A stretch of 64,000 nt of DNA, from the NCBI GenBank assembly GCA_937905985.1, contig CALCWC010000088.1:1-64000 (forward strand), written 5' to 3'. Shown in pieces: positions 7,540 through 16,546 of this stretch. The DNA is from an uncultured Verrucomicrobiales bacterium (GTDB lineage: Bacteria; Verrucomicrobiota; Verrucomicrobiia; Verrucomicrobiales; Akkermansiaceae). Below the pieces are notes generated by a model. That model was not told the origin of the DNA. It did not search any database and saw only the letters and a list, made by a program, of their open reading frames with translations. The first letter of the stretch is position 1, and every line of letters starts with the position of its first letter. The position numbers and the translations under genes were made by a program.

Positions 7540-8601
7540 TTACAGCCACAGGGGGTGTTGTTGCCAGTGGGGTGTGGCGAAGCCTACTTCTTGGGCTATG
7601 CCGGGAATGGGGCATGTGTTGAACAAGGCGAATAGACGGGCGCGCCAGGTGTTGTCGGGAGCAATGGCGCGGAGCATGAGATGGCACAAGAGGATGGCGG
7701 TGGCTGTGCAAACGGGCGACTGGAGCAGGCAGTCTTCCTCTGTGTCCTCCGCCTTTACCCACGGCTCGTCGGGCGGTGCCTGATACTTCCATGCCGGGCG
7801 TTCGGGAGCTTTCAGGATGGGGGCCACGGCGCCGTTCGCGCGCTTTTGCACCCAATGCCTGTTCCACACCCGCCCCTGGTGGGCGCATTCGTTGCGCACG
7901 CGGTGCAGGAGAGAAATGGCCGACACAAAGAATTCACTGGAGGAAAAACCCAGCTCCTCCGCAATGGCCGCCACGGTTTCCATCTTCAAGCCAGTGGAAA
8001 GGAGCACGCTCAAATTGCCGAATGTGGCAAACTCCATGAACACCCAGATGGGGAGGAAGGTTGCATCCGTGATGTGCTTTTCATGGATGTAGTGGTGTGC
8101 CGCCATGCTGCCGCTGGCCCGGTATGCGGCATTGACTTTCTCCATCAGCTCGATGAAGTGGGAGCGGTGAACGCCCCCGCGCTTCCCCTGCTTTGCAACC
8201 TTGAAGCCCTTGCGGTACAGATGAAGGTCGTTCTGGGCATTCGGGCTCTCCGGCGACAGGGCCGAGAGGTGTGCAACCACCTTTTCGCGCAACGCCACCT
8301 CGATTCTGGATATGGCCTCGAACAGCAACAGGCTCAGGCGGCGGTCGAACTGGTAATACGCCCATATCCGTTCCCAGCACGTGCCGGGGCGGAATGATTT
8401 CGCGCGCTTTGTCGGTTGGAAAGCAAGCGGCCTTCTGAACTGGTACCTGTACGCGGACAGGCGGTAGTAGTTGACAGCGGCAAGACGCTTGCTGATGGTC
8501 CTGCGCAGCTCGTCGTTGCTCAATCCGCTTGCGCTTCCCATGCCGCGGGAAACAAGCAGGTACGCCAATTCGTCATGGGTCTTTGAATATCGCTGCGGCA
8601 T
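7540..8601 (-). CDS. Abi_2 (AbiD/AbiF) family HEPN abortive infection protein
   Basis: The product is 353 residues from MPQRYSKTHDELAYLL, the usual N-terminal start of this family (a first helix, then RGM...ISKRLAAVNYYRLSAYRYQFR). The middle has the FDRRLSLLLFEAISRIEVALRE segment. The HEPN RNase motif Rx4H is present in HRVRNECAHQGRVWN. Family members act as phage-triggered RNases that halt growth. AbiF homologues have been reported to pair with a non-coding RNA antitoxin and to be related to Cas13. The 39 extra residues of the longer frame look non-coding and contain a stable hairpin. The C-terminal ~90 residues extend beyond the core. It stands alone, in the accessory island. Confidence 0.8.
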   Translation of the reverse strand: MPQRYSKTHDELAYLLVSRGMGSASGLSNDELRRTISKRLAAVNYYRLSAYRYQFRRPLAFQPTKRAKSFRPGTCWERIWAYYQFDRRLSLLLFEAISRIEVALREKVVAHLSALSPESPNAQNDLHLYRKGFKVAKQGKRGGVHRSHFIELMEKVNAAYRASGSMAAHHYIHEKHITDATFLPIWVFMEFATFGNLSVLLSTGLKMETVAAIAEELGFSSSEFFVSAISLLHRVRNECAHQGRVWNRHWVQKRANGAVAPILKAPERPAWKYQAPPDEPWVKAEDTEEDCLLQSPVCTATAILLCHLMLRAIAPDNTWRARLFALFNTCPIPGIAQEVGFATPHWQQHPLWL

Positions 8602-8619
8602 GGATCTTGGTAAAAAGGT

Positions 8620-8649
8620 GGCCCGGAATGAGTTTCCCCACGCCGGGCC
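8620..8649 (-). promoter_or_regulatory. Hairpin in the leader of the abi gene
   Basis: On the transcript of the abi gene GGCCCGG (8649-8643) pairs with CCGGGCC (8626-8620) around a 16-nt loop containing GTGGGGAAACTC. It ends 18 nt before the proposed ATG, so it could control translation or be part of an RNA antitoxin. The rest of 8650-8880 shows no gene. Confidence 0.5.
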
Positions 8650-8881
8650 GAAATATGTGGATTTGTTCGCTACAGCAACGCTGCGACCTCGAAAGGCGTT
8701 GCTTCGGAAGCGCTTCACGCGCCCTCAACGGAGCCGTGGGGTGCTTTGATTCGCAGCCGTGCCATGGGTCCTCAGGTCAAGAAGGTGGGGGTGTCCGCCG
8801 CTCCATCAGGCGATGACGGCGGTGCGGCGGGCTCGGAGCGGTCACAGCGCGTCATGGAGGGGCATGCGGGGTGGATTTTGC

Positions 8882-8909
8882 TTGACTTTAGGGGATTTTG
8901 TGCTAGACT
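8882..8909 (+). promoter_or_regulatory. clpP promoter
   Basis: TTGACT (8882-8887), a 16-bp spacer and TAGACT (8904-8909) lie 12 bp before the clpP ATG. Confidence 0.7.
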
Positions 8910-8921
8910 GTACGCCGCACT

Positions 8922-9524
8922 ATGGATAAGCCGAAGAACAATTATTACATTCCCACGGTCATTGAAAAAACGAACCAGGGCGAGCGCGCGTACGACATCT
9001 ATTCCCGCTTGCTGCTGGACCGCGTGATATTCCTCGGGACAGAGATAGACGACACCGTTGCCAACTCCGTGGTGGCGCAGCTGCTGTTCCTGCAGATGAC
9101 GGATCCCAAGAAGGACATCCACCTGTACATCAACTCCCCCGGCGGCGAGGTGACCGCGGGGCTGGCCATCTACGACACGATGAAGTTTGTGAGCTGCGAT
9201 ATCAACACCTACTGCATCGGCATTGCCGCGTCCATGGCATCCGTGCTGCTGGCGGCGGGCACCAAGGGCAAGCGCTTCTGCCTGCCCAACTCCCACGTGA
9301 TGATTCACCAGGTGCGCGGCGGCGCGCAGGGCACGGCGGCGGATGTGGAGCGCTCCTTCAACTTCATGATGAGCCTGGACAAGCGCCTCACCGGCATCCT
9401 CGCCGAGCACACCGGCAAGAAGTTCGATGTGGTGAAGCACGACCAGGAGCGCGACAACTACATGACGGCCGAGGAAAGCCTGAAATACGGGCTTGTGGAC
9501 AAAATCCTCAATAAGATGAAGTAA
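8922..9524 (+). CDS. clpP: ATP-dependent Clp protease proteolytic subunit
   Basis: ClpP is the barrel-shaped serine peptidase that degrades proteins unfolded and fed in by ClpX. The 200-residue length is typical. The nucleophile Ser104 lies in GIAASMAS, His129 in SHVMIHQ and the acidic residue near Asp174 in KHDQERDN. NSPGGEVTAG is the conserved substrate-strand loop. There is no long propeptide. It is the first gene of a clpP-clpX-tsaD run, with clpX starting 3 bp after its stop, so the protease and its unfoldase are co-expressed. Confidence 0.98.
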   Translation: MDKPKNNYYIPTVIEKTNQGERAYDIYSRLLLDRVIFLGTEIDDTVANSVVAQLLFLQMTDPKKDIHLYINSPGGEVTAGLAIYDTMKFVSCDINTYCIGIAASMASVLLAAGTKGKRFCLPNSHVMIHQVRGGAQGTAADVERSFNFMMSLDKRLTGILAEHTGKKFDVVKHDQERDNYMTAEESLKYGLVDKILNKMK

Positions 9525-9527
9525 GCC

Positions 9528-10865
9528 ATGCCGAAGTGCTTCTTATGCGGCAACCACGGTAACGAGGGCCGCCCCATGCTCAAGCTGGACGACCTCCACA
9601 TCTGCTACCAGTGCGTGGAGGGGCTGAACTACCAAATGCTCACCTCCAACCTGGGCGACGTGGCGGCGGACCGCCTCATGGCGCTTGTCAGCGGCACCCA
9701 CCCGGAAATCATGCCCCAGGAGGGGCAGGGGGATGATTCCCCCGTGCTGGACGTGGAGACCAAGAAGCTCAGCGAGCTTCCCACGCCCCAGCAGCTCCAC
9801 CGTATGCTCGACGACTACGTCATTGGCCAGGAGCGCGCCAAGCGCATCCTCTGCGTGGCCGTCTACAACCACTACCTGCGCCTCCGCCAGAAGGAGGACG
9901 ACGAGGGTACGGAGATTGAGAAGAGCAACATCCTGATGGCCGGCTCCACCGGCAGCGGCAAGACCCTGCTGGCCAAGACCCTGGCGCGCATCCTGGACGT
10001 GCCGTTCTGCATTGCAGACGCCACCACGCTGACGGAGGCGGGCTACGTGGGCGAGGACGTGGAGAACATCATCCTGCACCTGCTGCAGGCCGCGGACATG
10101 AACGTGGCCAAGGCCGAGCGCGGCATCGTCTATGTGGACGAAATCGACAAGATTGGCCGCAAGACGCAGAACGTGAGCATCACGCGCGACGTCTCCGGCG
10201 AGGGCGTGCAGCAGGCCCTGCTGAAAATCATCGAGGGCACCGTGTGCAACATCCCGCCCAAGGGAGGCCGCAAGCATCCCAACGAGCAGTATATCCGCGT
10301 GAACACGGAGAACATCCTCTTCATCTGCGGCGGCGCCTTCGTGGGGCTGCAGGACATCATCCGCAAGCGCCTCGGCTCCTCCAGCATGGGCTTCGCGTCC
10401 ATCGAGGAGGACCGCAACACCAAGGAGTACACCGAGGAGGAGGTGCTTTCCAAGGCCATGCCGGAGGACTTTTTCCAGTACGGCATGATACCGGAGATGA
10501 TGGGGCGCCTGCCCATCTTCGCGCCGCTGACCACGCTGACGGAGGACCAGCTGGTGGAGCTGCTCACCAAGCCCAAGAACTCGCTGGTGAAGCAGTACAC
10601 CAAGCTGCTGGCCATGAACGGCGTGAAGCTCATTGTGGAGGACGCCGCCCTGCACGCCATGGCCCACCAGGCCATCGAGCGCGAGACGGGTGCGCGCGCC
10701 CTGCGCGGTATTTTCGAGAACCTGATGCTGGACGTCATGTACGAGGTCCCCGGCGACCGCAGCATCGAGAGCGTCACCATCACCAAGGACCAGGTGCTGG
10801 GCCACGGCGCACCCGTCATCAAGCGCAAGGAGCAAAAGCCCGCGCGCGGCAAGAAATCCGCCTGA
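9528..10865 (+). CDS. clpX: ATP-dependent Clp protease ATP-binding subunit ClpX
   Basis: ClpX is a AAA+ unfoldase that recognises tagged substrates and threads them into ClpP. The 445-residue protein has the N-terminal four-cysteine zinc domain (CFLCGNHG, then CYQCVEG). It also has Walker A GSTGSGKTLLAKTLA, Walker B VYVDEIDKIG, and the C-terminal ClpX domain (GMIPEMMGRLPI, GARALRGIFE). The tail is basic. It follows clpP by 3 bp and precedes tsaD by 15 bp. Confidence 0.98.
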   Translation: MPKCFLCGNHGNEGRPMLKLDDLHICYQCVEGLNYQMLTSNLGDVAADRLMALVSGTHPEIMPQEGQGDDSPVLDVETKKLSELPTPQQLHRMLDDYVIGQERAKRILCVAVYNHYLRLRQKEDDEGTEIEKSNILMAGSTGSGKTLLAKTLARILDVPFCIADATTLTEAGYVGEDVENIILHLLQAADMNVAKAERGIVYVDEIDKIGRKTQNVSITRDVSGEGVQQALLKIIEGTVCNIPPKGGRKHPNEQYIRVNTENILFICGGAFVGLQDIIRKRLGSSSMGFASIEEDRNTKEYTEEEVLSKAMPEDFFQYGMIPEMMGRLPIFAPLTTLTEDQLVELLTKPKNSLVKQYTKLLAMNGVKLIVEDAALHAMAHQAIERETGARALRGIFENLMLDVMYEVPGDRSIESVTITKDQVLGHGAPVIKRKEQKPARGKKSA

Positions 10866-10880
10866 TTATCGAACACGGCC

Positions 10881-11930
10881 ATGCTGGTACTGGGAGTGGA
10901 ATCCAGCTGTGATGAGACAGCCGCCGCCCTGCTGGAGGAAACTCCGGAAGGCGGTACCCGCCTGCTCAGCTCGGTAGTCTCCACCCAGATACCGCTGCAC
11001 CGCATGTACGGCGGCGTCATCCCGGAGCTCGCCTCCCGCAACCACTCCGCCAACATCCCCGGCGTGCTGCAGGAGGCCTTCACCAAGGCCGGCCGCAGCC
11101 TGGACGAGGTGGACGCCTTCGCCAGCACCGCAGGGCCCGGCCTGGTGGCTGCCCTGCTGGTGGGCAACACCGCCACCAAGGCCCTGGCACTCGCCGCGCA
11201 CAAGCCCTTTGTGGCCATCAACCACATGGAGGGGCATATCCTCTCCCCGTTCATCATGCGCGAGGGCGGGCTGGTGCCGCATCTGGCGCTGGTGGTGTCC
11301 GGCGGGCATTCCCTGCTGGTGGATGTGCGGGGCTGCGGTGACTACGCGCTTCTGGGGCGCTCGCGCGACGACGCGGCGGGCGAGGCGTTCGACAAGGTGG
11401 CCAAGATGCTGGACCTGCCGTACCCCGGCGGCCCGGAGATTGACAAGCTGGCGGAAGATGGCGACCCCGAACGCTTTGATTTCCCGCGTCCCATGATGTA
11501 TGAGCCGCATTTGGACTTCTCCTTCTCCGGACTCAAGACCGCCGTGCTCTACACCCTGCCCAAGCTGGCGCCCAGCGGCAACCCGCATGATTTGGACCAC
11601 CAGACGCTTTGCGACCTGTGCGCGGGCGTGCGCGCCGCCATTGTGGAGGTGCTGGTGAAAAAGGCCATGCGCGCGCTGAAAGCAACCCGGCACAAGGTGG
11701 TGGCCGTCTCCGGCGGCGTCTCCTGCAACGGCGCGCTTCGCCGCGCGATGCAAGACGCCTGCGAGCGCCGCCGCGTGGAGCTGGTGCTGCCGCCCAACAG
11801 CCTCACCACCGACAACGCCGCCATGATTGCCTTTGCGGGACTCCTGCGCGCCAAGGCCGGGCAGTTCTCCCCGCTGGACACTCCGGTGGATCCCAATCTC
11901 AAACTCGCCGGTGCCGCCACCCGCGTCTGA
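10881..11930 (+). CDS. tsaD: tRNA threonylcarbamoyladenosine transferase TsaD
   Basis: TsaD transfers the threonylcarbamoyl group to A37 of ANN-decoding tRNAs with TsaB and TsaE. The start GVESSCDETAAAL and the iron-binding histidines in NHMEGH (115 and 119) are diagnostic. Other conserved pieces are STAGPGL, SGGHSLL, SFSGLKTAVLY, SGGVSCNGALR and the TDNAAMIAFAG segment. At 349 residues it is full length. It sits 15 bp after clpX and 9 bp before the next gene, in one operon. Confidence 0.97.
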   Translation: MLVLGVESSCDETAAALLEETPEGGTRLLSSVVSTQIPLHRMYGGVIPELASRNHSANIPGVLQEAFTKAGRSLDEVDAFASTAGPGLVAALLVGNTATKALALAAHKPFVAINHMEGHILSPFIMREGGLVPHLALVVSGGHSLLVDVRGCGDYALLGRSRDDAAGEAFDKVAKMLDLPYPGGPEIDKLAEDGDPERFDFPRPMMYEPHLDFSFSGLKTAVLYTLPKLAPSGNPHDLDHQTLCDLCAGVRAAIVEVLVKKAMRALKATRHKVVAVSGGVSCNGALRRAMQDACERRRVELVLPPNSLTTDNAAMIAFAGLLRAKAGQFSPLDTPVDPNLKLAGAATRV

Positions 11931-11939
11931 CCATCCGCC

Positions 11940-12830
11940 ATGACCCTCCACGAACGATTGCTGGAAATCCTGCCCACCCTGCTTCCCGCGCACCCGCAGG
12001 ATGCCATCAAAGGCACGGAGCTCATCGCCCGCGTGCGCGCTGTCCTCGGCGGCGAATACTCGGACCACTCGCTGCGCTCCCAGTTCTCGTTCATCGCGCT
12101 GGATCCCGATTCCTGCCTCGCACGCGTGGAGAACGGGCAGGGGTACTACCTGCGCAGCGGGCACGACGATTCCCTGCAGTCCATCTTTGACGGCGGCGAG
12201 GACAGCTCCCCGCAGCACCGCCTGCTCGCCTTGCTGGTGCGCCTGTACGACACCGCCGGGCTCGGCGTGTTCGTGTACCCCGCCGCGGAGGAAGCCTCTT
12301 GGGAACACCCCGACCTGGTGGCCGTGCAGTGGCCCGCCGGGCGTTGGACCTCCGATGGTGCGTACGAGATGAACAAGACTTCCGAGCCCCTGCAGGCGCG
12401 TTTTCGCGCGGTGTGCGCCGTGGTGGCGGATTCCGCGGAGTCCGCCCGCGCCGGATTCTTCCGCGCCCTGGCATGCGGCCGCTGGGCCCACGAGTGCGAG
12501 CTGGTGGTCATCCCCGCTTCCGATGCCCCCGTACACGTGGAACTCTCCGACCTTGCCGCCGCCTACGGCGTGGGTGTGCGCATCCTGGAGCTGGAAAATG
12601 CCGACATCCCCGCCCGCGCGGACGCCATCTTCCGCATGCCCGCCGACCAGGCGCGCGAGCTCTTGGCCGCCATCCCCCAAACCACCCTCGCCATCCCCCA
12701 ACCCCGTCCCGCGGTGGATTCCCGCGCCGCCGACCAGCTCCCCGACACCGCCCCCGTCCTCGCCTGGGCCGCATCCTGCCTCACCCGCGGCCGCCTGGAG
12801 CCCTTCGAAATGCGCGTCGCCGTGAATTGA
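11940..12830 (+). CDS. Hypothetical protein with winged-helix-like N-terminus, possibly nuclease-like
   Basis: The 296-residue product opens with a helical segment that looks like a small winged helix (residues ~1-75, ending NGQGYYLR). A domain follows with HPDLVAVQWPAGRW, SDGAYEMNKTSEPLQARF and CELVVIPASDAPVHV. The acidic residue plus strand pattern, with a helix rich in Glu and Arg between, vaguely recalls COG2958/HrgA-type restriction-endonuclease-fold proteins. I cannot confirm a catalytic PD-(D/E)xK set. It is 9 bp after tsaD and ends the clpP operon. Cytoplasmic. Confidence 0.55.
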   Translation: MTLHERLLEILPTLLPAHPQDAIKGTELIARVRAVLGGEYSDHSLRSQFSFIALDPDSCLARVENGQGYYLRSGHDDSLQSIFDGGEDSSPQHRLLALLVRLYDTAGLGVFVYPAAEEASWEHPDLVAVQWPAGRWTSDGAYEMNKTSEPLQARFRAVCAVVADSAESARAGFFRALACGRWAHECELVVIPASDAPVHVELSDLAAAYGVGVRILELENADIPARADAIFRMPADQARELLAAIPQTTLAIPQPRPAVDSRAADQLPDTAPVLAWAASCLTRGRLEPFEMRVAVN

Positions 12831-12902
12831 TCCACGTCTCTCGCATTTTGATTGCCAAGGGGATGGAACGGGATTATGATGGCGGGGACAACTACCGGAA
12901 AG

Positions 12903-13976
12903 ATGAGAGAATACACCATAGAGGGCATCCGTGACCTGATATGCTTCGAGTGCGTGGCGGGAAGCCGCGCGCACGGGCTGGAGACGGAGAAGAGCGACGA
13001 GGACCGCAAGGGCGTGTACATGGCGCCGCTGGTGGATGTGCTCAGCGGGGTGGCTCCCGGAAGCGTGTTCGACGAGAAGCAGGATTTACAGTACACGGAG
13101 ATAGGCGAGTTCTGCCGCCAGCTCATGCTCAACAACAGCGGCGCGCTGGAGCTTTGGGCCTGCCTGGGGCAGGAGCAGCAAATTTTCGCCGCGCCCTGGT
13201 TCGCACGGTTTTTCGGTGAACGCAACTTCCTCTCGCGCAAGTGCCGCTACACCTTCGCCGCCAACGCCAACAGGCAGGTCAAGCGCGTGCAGGCCACCCA
13301 TGAGAAGGCCCTCCGCCCGCCCGATGATTCCCTCACGCTCGCGGACTTCTGCACCGTGCTGCACGAGGGCGCGTGCGTACCCCTGCGCAGCTGGATGGTG
13401 GGGCAGGGGGTGGATGAGTACAGCCTGCTGGCCGCGCCGCTGGAAGGATGTCCGCACACCTACGCGCTGTATCGCGGAGAGAACCGCGGCGGGCTGTTCG
13501 GCAAGTCCAGCACCGCCGTGTCGTGTCCGCAGGTTCCGGCGGGCGCGCCGTTCCTCTGCCACATGGTGGTGCGGGAAGACGCCTTCTCGCTCCACTGCCG
13601 CCGCGTGGCCCAGTACCGCCAGTGGCTGCAGGAGCGCAACACCAAGCGCCTGGACACCGCGCTGGACGGCGACCACGGCGGCGCGTACGACTGCAAGCAC
13701 ATGGGGCACGTGCTGCGTCTGCTGCACATGGCGCGCGAGATTGCGCGGGAGGGCAGGGTGCATGTGCGCCGCACGTGGGACAACGCCCTGCTGCGGGACA
13801 TCCGCGCGGGGAGCGTTCCTCTGGACGAACTAATGCACATGGTGGACGCCCTGCTGGCGGAGCTGCCCGCGGAGTACGAGGCGTCCGACCTCCCGGAATC
13901 CCCGCAGGTGAGCAACCTTGAACAAGACCTAGCCCAACTCAGAATCGACTATGAACGACACGATCTCGCAAATTAG
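12903..13976 (+). CDS. RlaP/YcgL-type nucleotidyltransferase (first of two)
   Basis: The 357-residue product starts MREYTIEGIRDL. A longer frame begins 17 codons upstream but adds no conserved sequence. The polymerase-beta-like core motif is visible near the N-terminus: CVAGSRAHGLETEKSDEDRKGVY, i.e. GSxxxG followed by two acidic residues spaced SDxD. This matches PF10127, a family of nucleotidyltransferases found with RNA ligases in predicted RNA-repair operons. Later helices (GACVPLRSWM, CKHMGHVLRLLHMA) fit the family C-terminus. It overlaps the next gene, another family member, by 26 bp. No RNA ligase gene is nearby. Confidence 0.8.
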   Translation: MREYTIEGIRDLICFECVAGSRAHGLETEKSDEDRKGVYMAPLVDVLSGVAPGSVFDEKQDLQYTEIGEFCRQLMLNNSGALELWACLGQEQQIFAAPWFARFFGERNFLSRKCRYTFAANANRQVKRVQATHEKALRPPDDSLTLADFCTVLHEGACVPLRSWMVGQGVDEYSLLAAPLEGCPHTYALYRGENRGGLFGKSSTAVSCPQVPAGAPFLCHMVVREDAFSLHCRRVAQYRQWLQERNTKRLDTALDGDHGGAYDCKHMGHVLRLLHMAREIAREGRVHVRRTWDNALLRDIRAGSVPLDELMHMVDALLAELPAEYEASDLPESPQVSNLEQDLAQLRIDYERHDLAN

Positions 13977-14724
13977 GCGGCGCCTGGTGGACATGCAGCA
14001 GGCGCACGACTGCCGCCTGCTCTTCGCCGCGGAATCCGGCAGCCGCTCATGGGGGTACGCCTCCCTGAACAGCGACTACGATGTGCGCTGCGTGTACTAC
14101 CACCCGCAGGCCAGCTACCTGCGCGTGTACCCGCCGCGCGACACCATCGAGTGGGAGCTCAACGAGGTGTTCGACATCAACGGGTGGGACCTCCGCAAAG
14201 CCCTGCACCTGGCGCTCAAATCAAACGTTAGCATCCATGAGTGGGCGAACTCGCCCATCATGTACGAGACCTCCCCGTACCTGGACGAATTCCGTGCGCT
14301 CATCGAGCAGGTGATGCAGCCGGAGCGTCTGGCGTACCGCTATGTGGGCATGGCGGTCAGCACCTTTAAGCGTTATCTGGAGGCTCCGCAAGTGCCCTAC
14401 AAGGAATACTTCTACTGCATCCGCCCGCTGCTGGCCGCGCGCTGGGTGCTGCGGGAGCGGCGTCCCGCGCCCGTGCCTTTCGCGGAACTGCGTGAAGCCT
14501 TGCTGCCCGCCGACATGCAGGACGAGGTGGACACCCTCTTGCAACTGCGTGCAAGCTCCACGGAAAAGGCGGTGGGCCCGGTGCGACCCGTGGCGGCGGC
14601 GTTCATCCAACGCGAGATTGAATCCCTGCGCGCCACGCTGGATGCCGCGCCGGAGCTTCCGTTCCCCGACCCCGCGCCGTTGGACGACTTCTTCCGCCGC
14701 GTGGTGGCGGAAAATGGGGATTAG
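13951..14724 (+). CDS. RlaP/YcgL-type nucleotidyltransferase (second of two)
   Basis: The 257-residue product has the same nucleotidyltransferase signature: AAESGSRSWGYASLNSDYDV, with GS, then SDYD supplying the metal-binding acids. VRCVYYHP and the EVFDINGWDLRKALHLALK helices follow. It belongs to the family of the preceding gene but is shorter and divergent, so the pair is probably an old duplication with split roles. Its start lies 26 bp inside the upstream gene, implying tight co-translation. The substrate is unknown, with RNA-end modification as the favoured family hypothesis. It converges with the SulP gene. Confidence 0.8.
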   Translation: MNDTISQIRRRLVDMQQAHDCRLLFAAESGSRSWGYASLNSDYDVRCVYYHPQASYLRVYPPRDTIEWELNEVFDINGWDLRKALHLALKSNVSIHEWANSPIMYETSPYLDEFRALIEQVMQPERLAYRYVGMAVSTFKRYLEAPQVPYKEYFYCIRPLLAARWVLRERRPAPVPFAELREALLPADMQDEVDTLLQLRASSTEKAVGPVRPVAAAFIQREIESLRATLDAAPELPFPDPAPLDDFFRRVVAENGD

Positions 14725-14753
14725 ATCCTTGGGACCTCTATCAGCAAAACAGT

Positions 14754-16445
14754 TCAAGCGTTCAGGCGCTTTTTCTGCTCTTCCAGGTGGGCGATGTGGG
14801 CGAGGGCGGTGTCGATGTTCTCGCAAATGTTCTCGGTATGGAGGCCTCGGATGAAAGGCTTGTCGTGGCTGATGACATCCAGGGGCTGGGGTTGCACGCC
14901 GCAGAGGAGCAGGGTGATGCCGTGGTGGCGGCAGTGGTCCAGGAAATCCTCCAGCACATGCATGCCGGTGGCGTCCAGCGCGGGAACCAGGCGGAGACGG
15001 AGCAGAACGTAGTCGATATCATGCTCCAGGGTCTTGAAGACCATATCCTTGAACTGCTCCACGGCACCGAAGAAGAAGGGGCCTTGGACATCGAAGATTT
15101 CCACATTGTCGGGCACCTGACGGAGATATCTGGAGCGCGAGGGCTGTTCCTCCGGGTCTTCACCGGCAATTTCCTTGGAGATAGATTCCACGTTGCTGAT
15201 TTGGGCCATGCGGCCGATGAAGAGCATGGCCGCGAGCACCACGCCCACCTCCACGGCCACCACCAGATCCACCAGCACAGTGAGTACAAAGGTGGTGCAG
15301 AGCACCAAGGCATCTTGCCGCGGGCCGCGCAGCAGGTGGACAAAGGTTTCCAGCTCCGCCATGTTGTAGCACACAATGGCCAGGATGGCGGCCAGGGCGG
15401 CCAGGGGAACCATGGAGGCATAGGACCCGGCCAGCAGCAGGATGAGCAGCAGGGTGACGGCATGCACCAGGCCGGAAACGGGAGTCTTGCCGCCGCTGCG
15501 GATATTGGTGGCCGTGCGGGCAATGGCTCCGGTGGCGGGCAGTCCGCCGAAGAGCGCGGAGCAGATGTTGCCGATGCCTTGACCCACCAGCTCCGTGTTG
15601 GGATGGTGGCGGGAGCCGGTCATACCGTCCGCCACGCTGGCGCTCAGCAGGGATTCCATGGCCGCCAGCAGGGCAATGACGAAGGCGGGCTGCACCAGGT
15701 CCGTGATGTGTTCCCAGTCCACCGTGGGAATGCCGGGCATGGGCAGGCTGGTGGGGAGCTCGCCAAAGCGGGAGCCGATGGTTTCCACCGGCAGGGAGAA
15801 GACGCTGCACACCACCGTGGCCGCCAGCATGCCCACCAGCATGGCCGGCAGGCGCGGGAAGAAGTGCTTGGTGAGCAGGATGAGCACAATGGTGCCCAGG
15901 GTGATACCCACGGCCCAGGGGTTCACCGAGCCGATGTGTTGCAGGTAGCACTCCCACTTGGAGAGGAAATCGGCCGGCAGGCCTTCTGCAATGGAGAGCC
16001 CCAGGATATCCTTGACCTGGGTGCAGAAAATGGTGACGGCGATGCCGGCGGTGAACCCGGTGGTGACGGGGTAGGGCACAAATTTGATGAGCGCGCCCAA
16101 GCCGCACAGGCCGAAGGCAATGAGGAAGATGCCTGCCATGAGCGTGCAGAGGATAAGGCCGGTGGTGCCGTAGCTGGCCACCACGCCGGCAATAATCACC
16201 ACAAATGCACCGGTGGGACCGCCAATCTGGAATTTGCTGCCGCTGAACAGGGAAATCATAAACCCTGCCACCACGGCGGTGATAAGCCCCATGGCAGGGG
16301 TGACCTGCGTGCAGCCCACGGCAATCGCAAAGGCCATGGCCAGCGGCAGGGCCACCACGCCAACCGTGGCGCCGGCTGCCAAATCCTTGAGGAATGTGGC
16401 GCGGTTATACTTCTTCAGGCATTCGATGATACGCGGGGGATACAT
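14754..16445 (-). CDS. SulP family anion transporter with STAS domain
   Basis: This 563-residue inner-membrane protein has the SulP transmembrane core (about residues 20-410). It opens FLKDLAAGATVGVVALPLAMAF, and FSGSKFQIGGPTGAFVVIIAG contains the family's anion-site region. The STAS domain follows (about 440-550; VEIFDVQGPFFFGAVEQF, ALDATGMHVLEDF). The family moves sulfate, bicarbonate or dicarboxylates, and the substrate cannot be read from sequence. A TTTACA/TATACG promoter with a 17-bp spacer lies upstream, with TATACG 17 bp before the ATG. It is a single gene converging on the nucleotidyltransferases. Confidence 0.93.
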   Translation of the reverse strand: MYPPRIIECLKKYNRATFLKDLAAGATVGVVALPLAMAFAIAVGCTQVTPAMGLITAVVAGFMISLFSGSKFQIGGPTGAFVVIIAGVVASYGTTGLILCTLMAGIFLIAFGLCGLGALIKFVPYPVTTGFTAGIAVTIFCTQVKDILGLSIAEGLPADFLSKWECYLQHIGSVNPWAVGITLGTIVLILLTKHFFPRLPAMLVGMLAATVVCSVFSLPVETIGSRFGELPTSLPMPGIPTVDWEHITDLVQPAFVIALLAAMESLLSASVADGMTGSRHHPNTELVGQGIGNICSALFGGLPATGAIARTATNIRSGGKTPVSGLVHAVTLLLILLLAGSYASMVPLAALAAILAIVCYNMAELETFVHLLRGPRQDALVLCTTFVLTVLVDLVVAVEVGVVLAAMLFIGRMAQISNVESISKEIAGEDPEEQPSRSRYLRQVPDNVEIFDVQGPFFFGAVEQFKDMVFKTLEHDIDYVLLRLRLVPALDATGMHVLEDFLDHCRHHGITLLLCGVQPQPLDVISHDKPFIRGLHTENICENIDTALAHIAHLEEQKKRLNA

Positions 16446-16546
16446 GGTGCAGGGAAGTGCAGCGTATACTCCCGTTTGCCCATCTTGTAAAGAAATTTGT
16501 TAGGATTTTTTAAAGATTTTTTTTGCGTGGCCTCGCCCCGTATTGT

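Noticed and set aside
8620..8649. Sequence resembling half of a type I CRISPR repeat (GTTTCCCCACGC with a GC stem).
   Set aside because: Only one copy exists, with no regularly spaced repeats or cas genes nearby. It is better read as a leader hairpin.
9543..10835. 430-codon open frame antisense to clpX, and other long antisense frames (for example opposite tsaD, glgB, the M3 fusion and the SulP gene).
   Set aside because: These arise from GC-rich codon bias on the other strand, have low-complexity His/Val/Leu/Gly-rich translations, and fully overlap well-supported genes.
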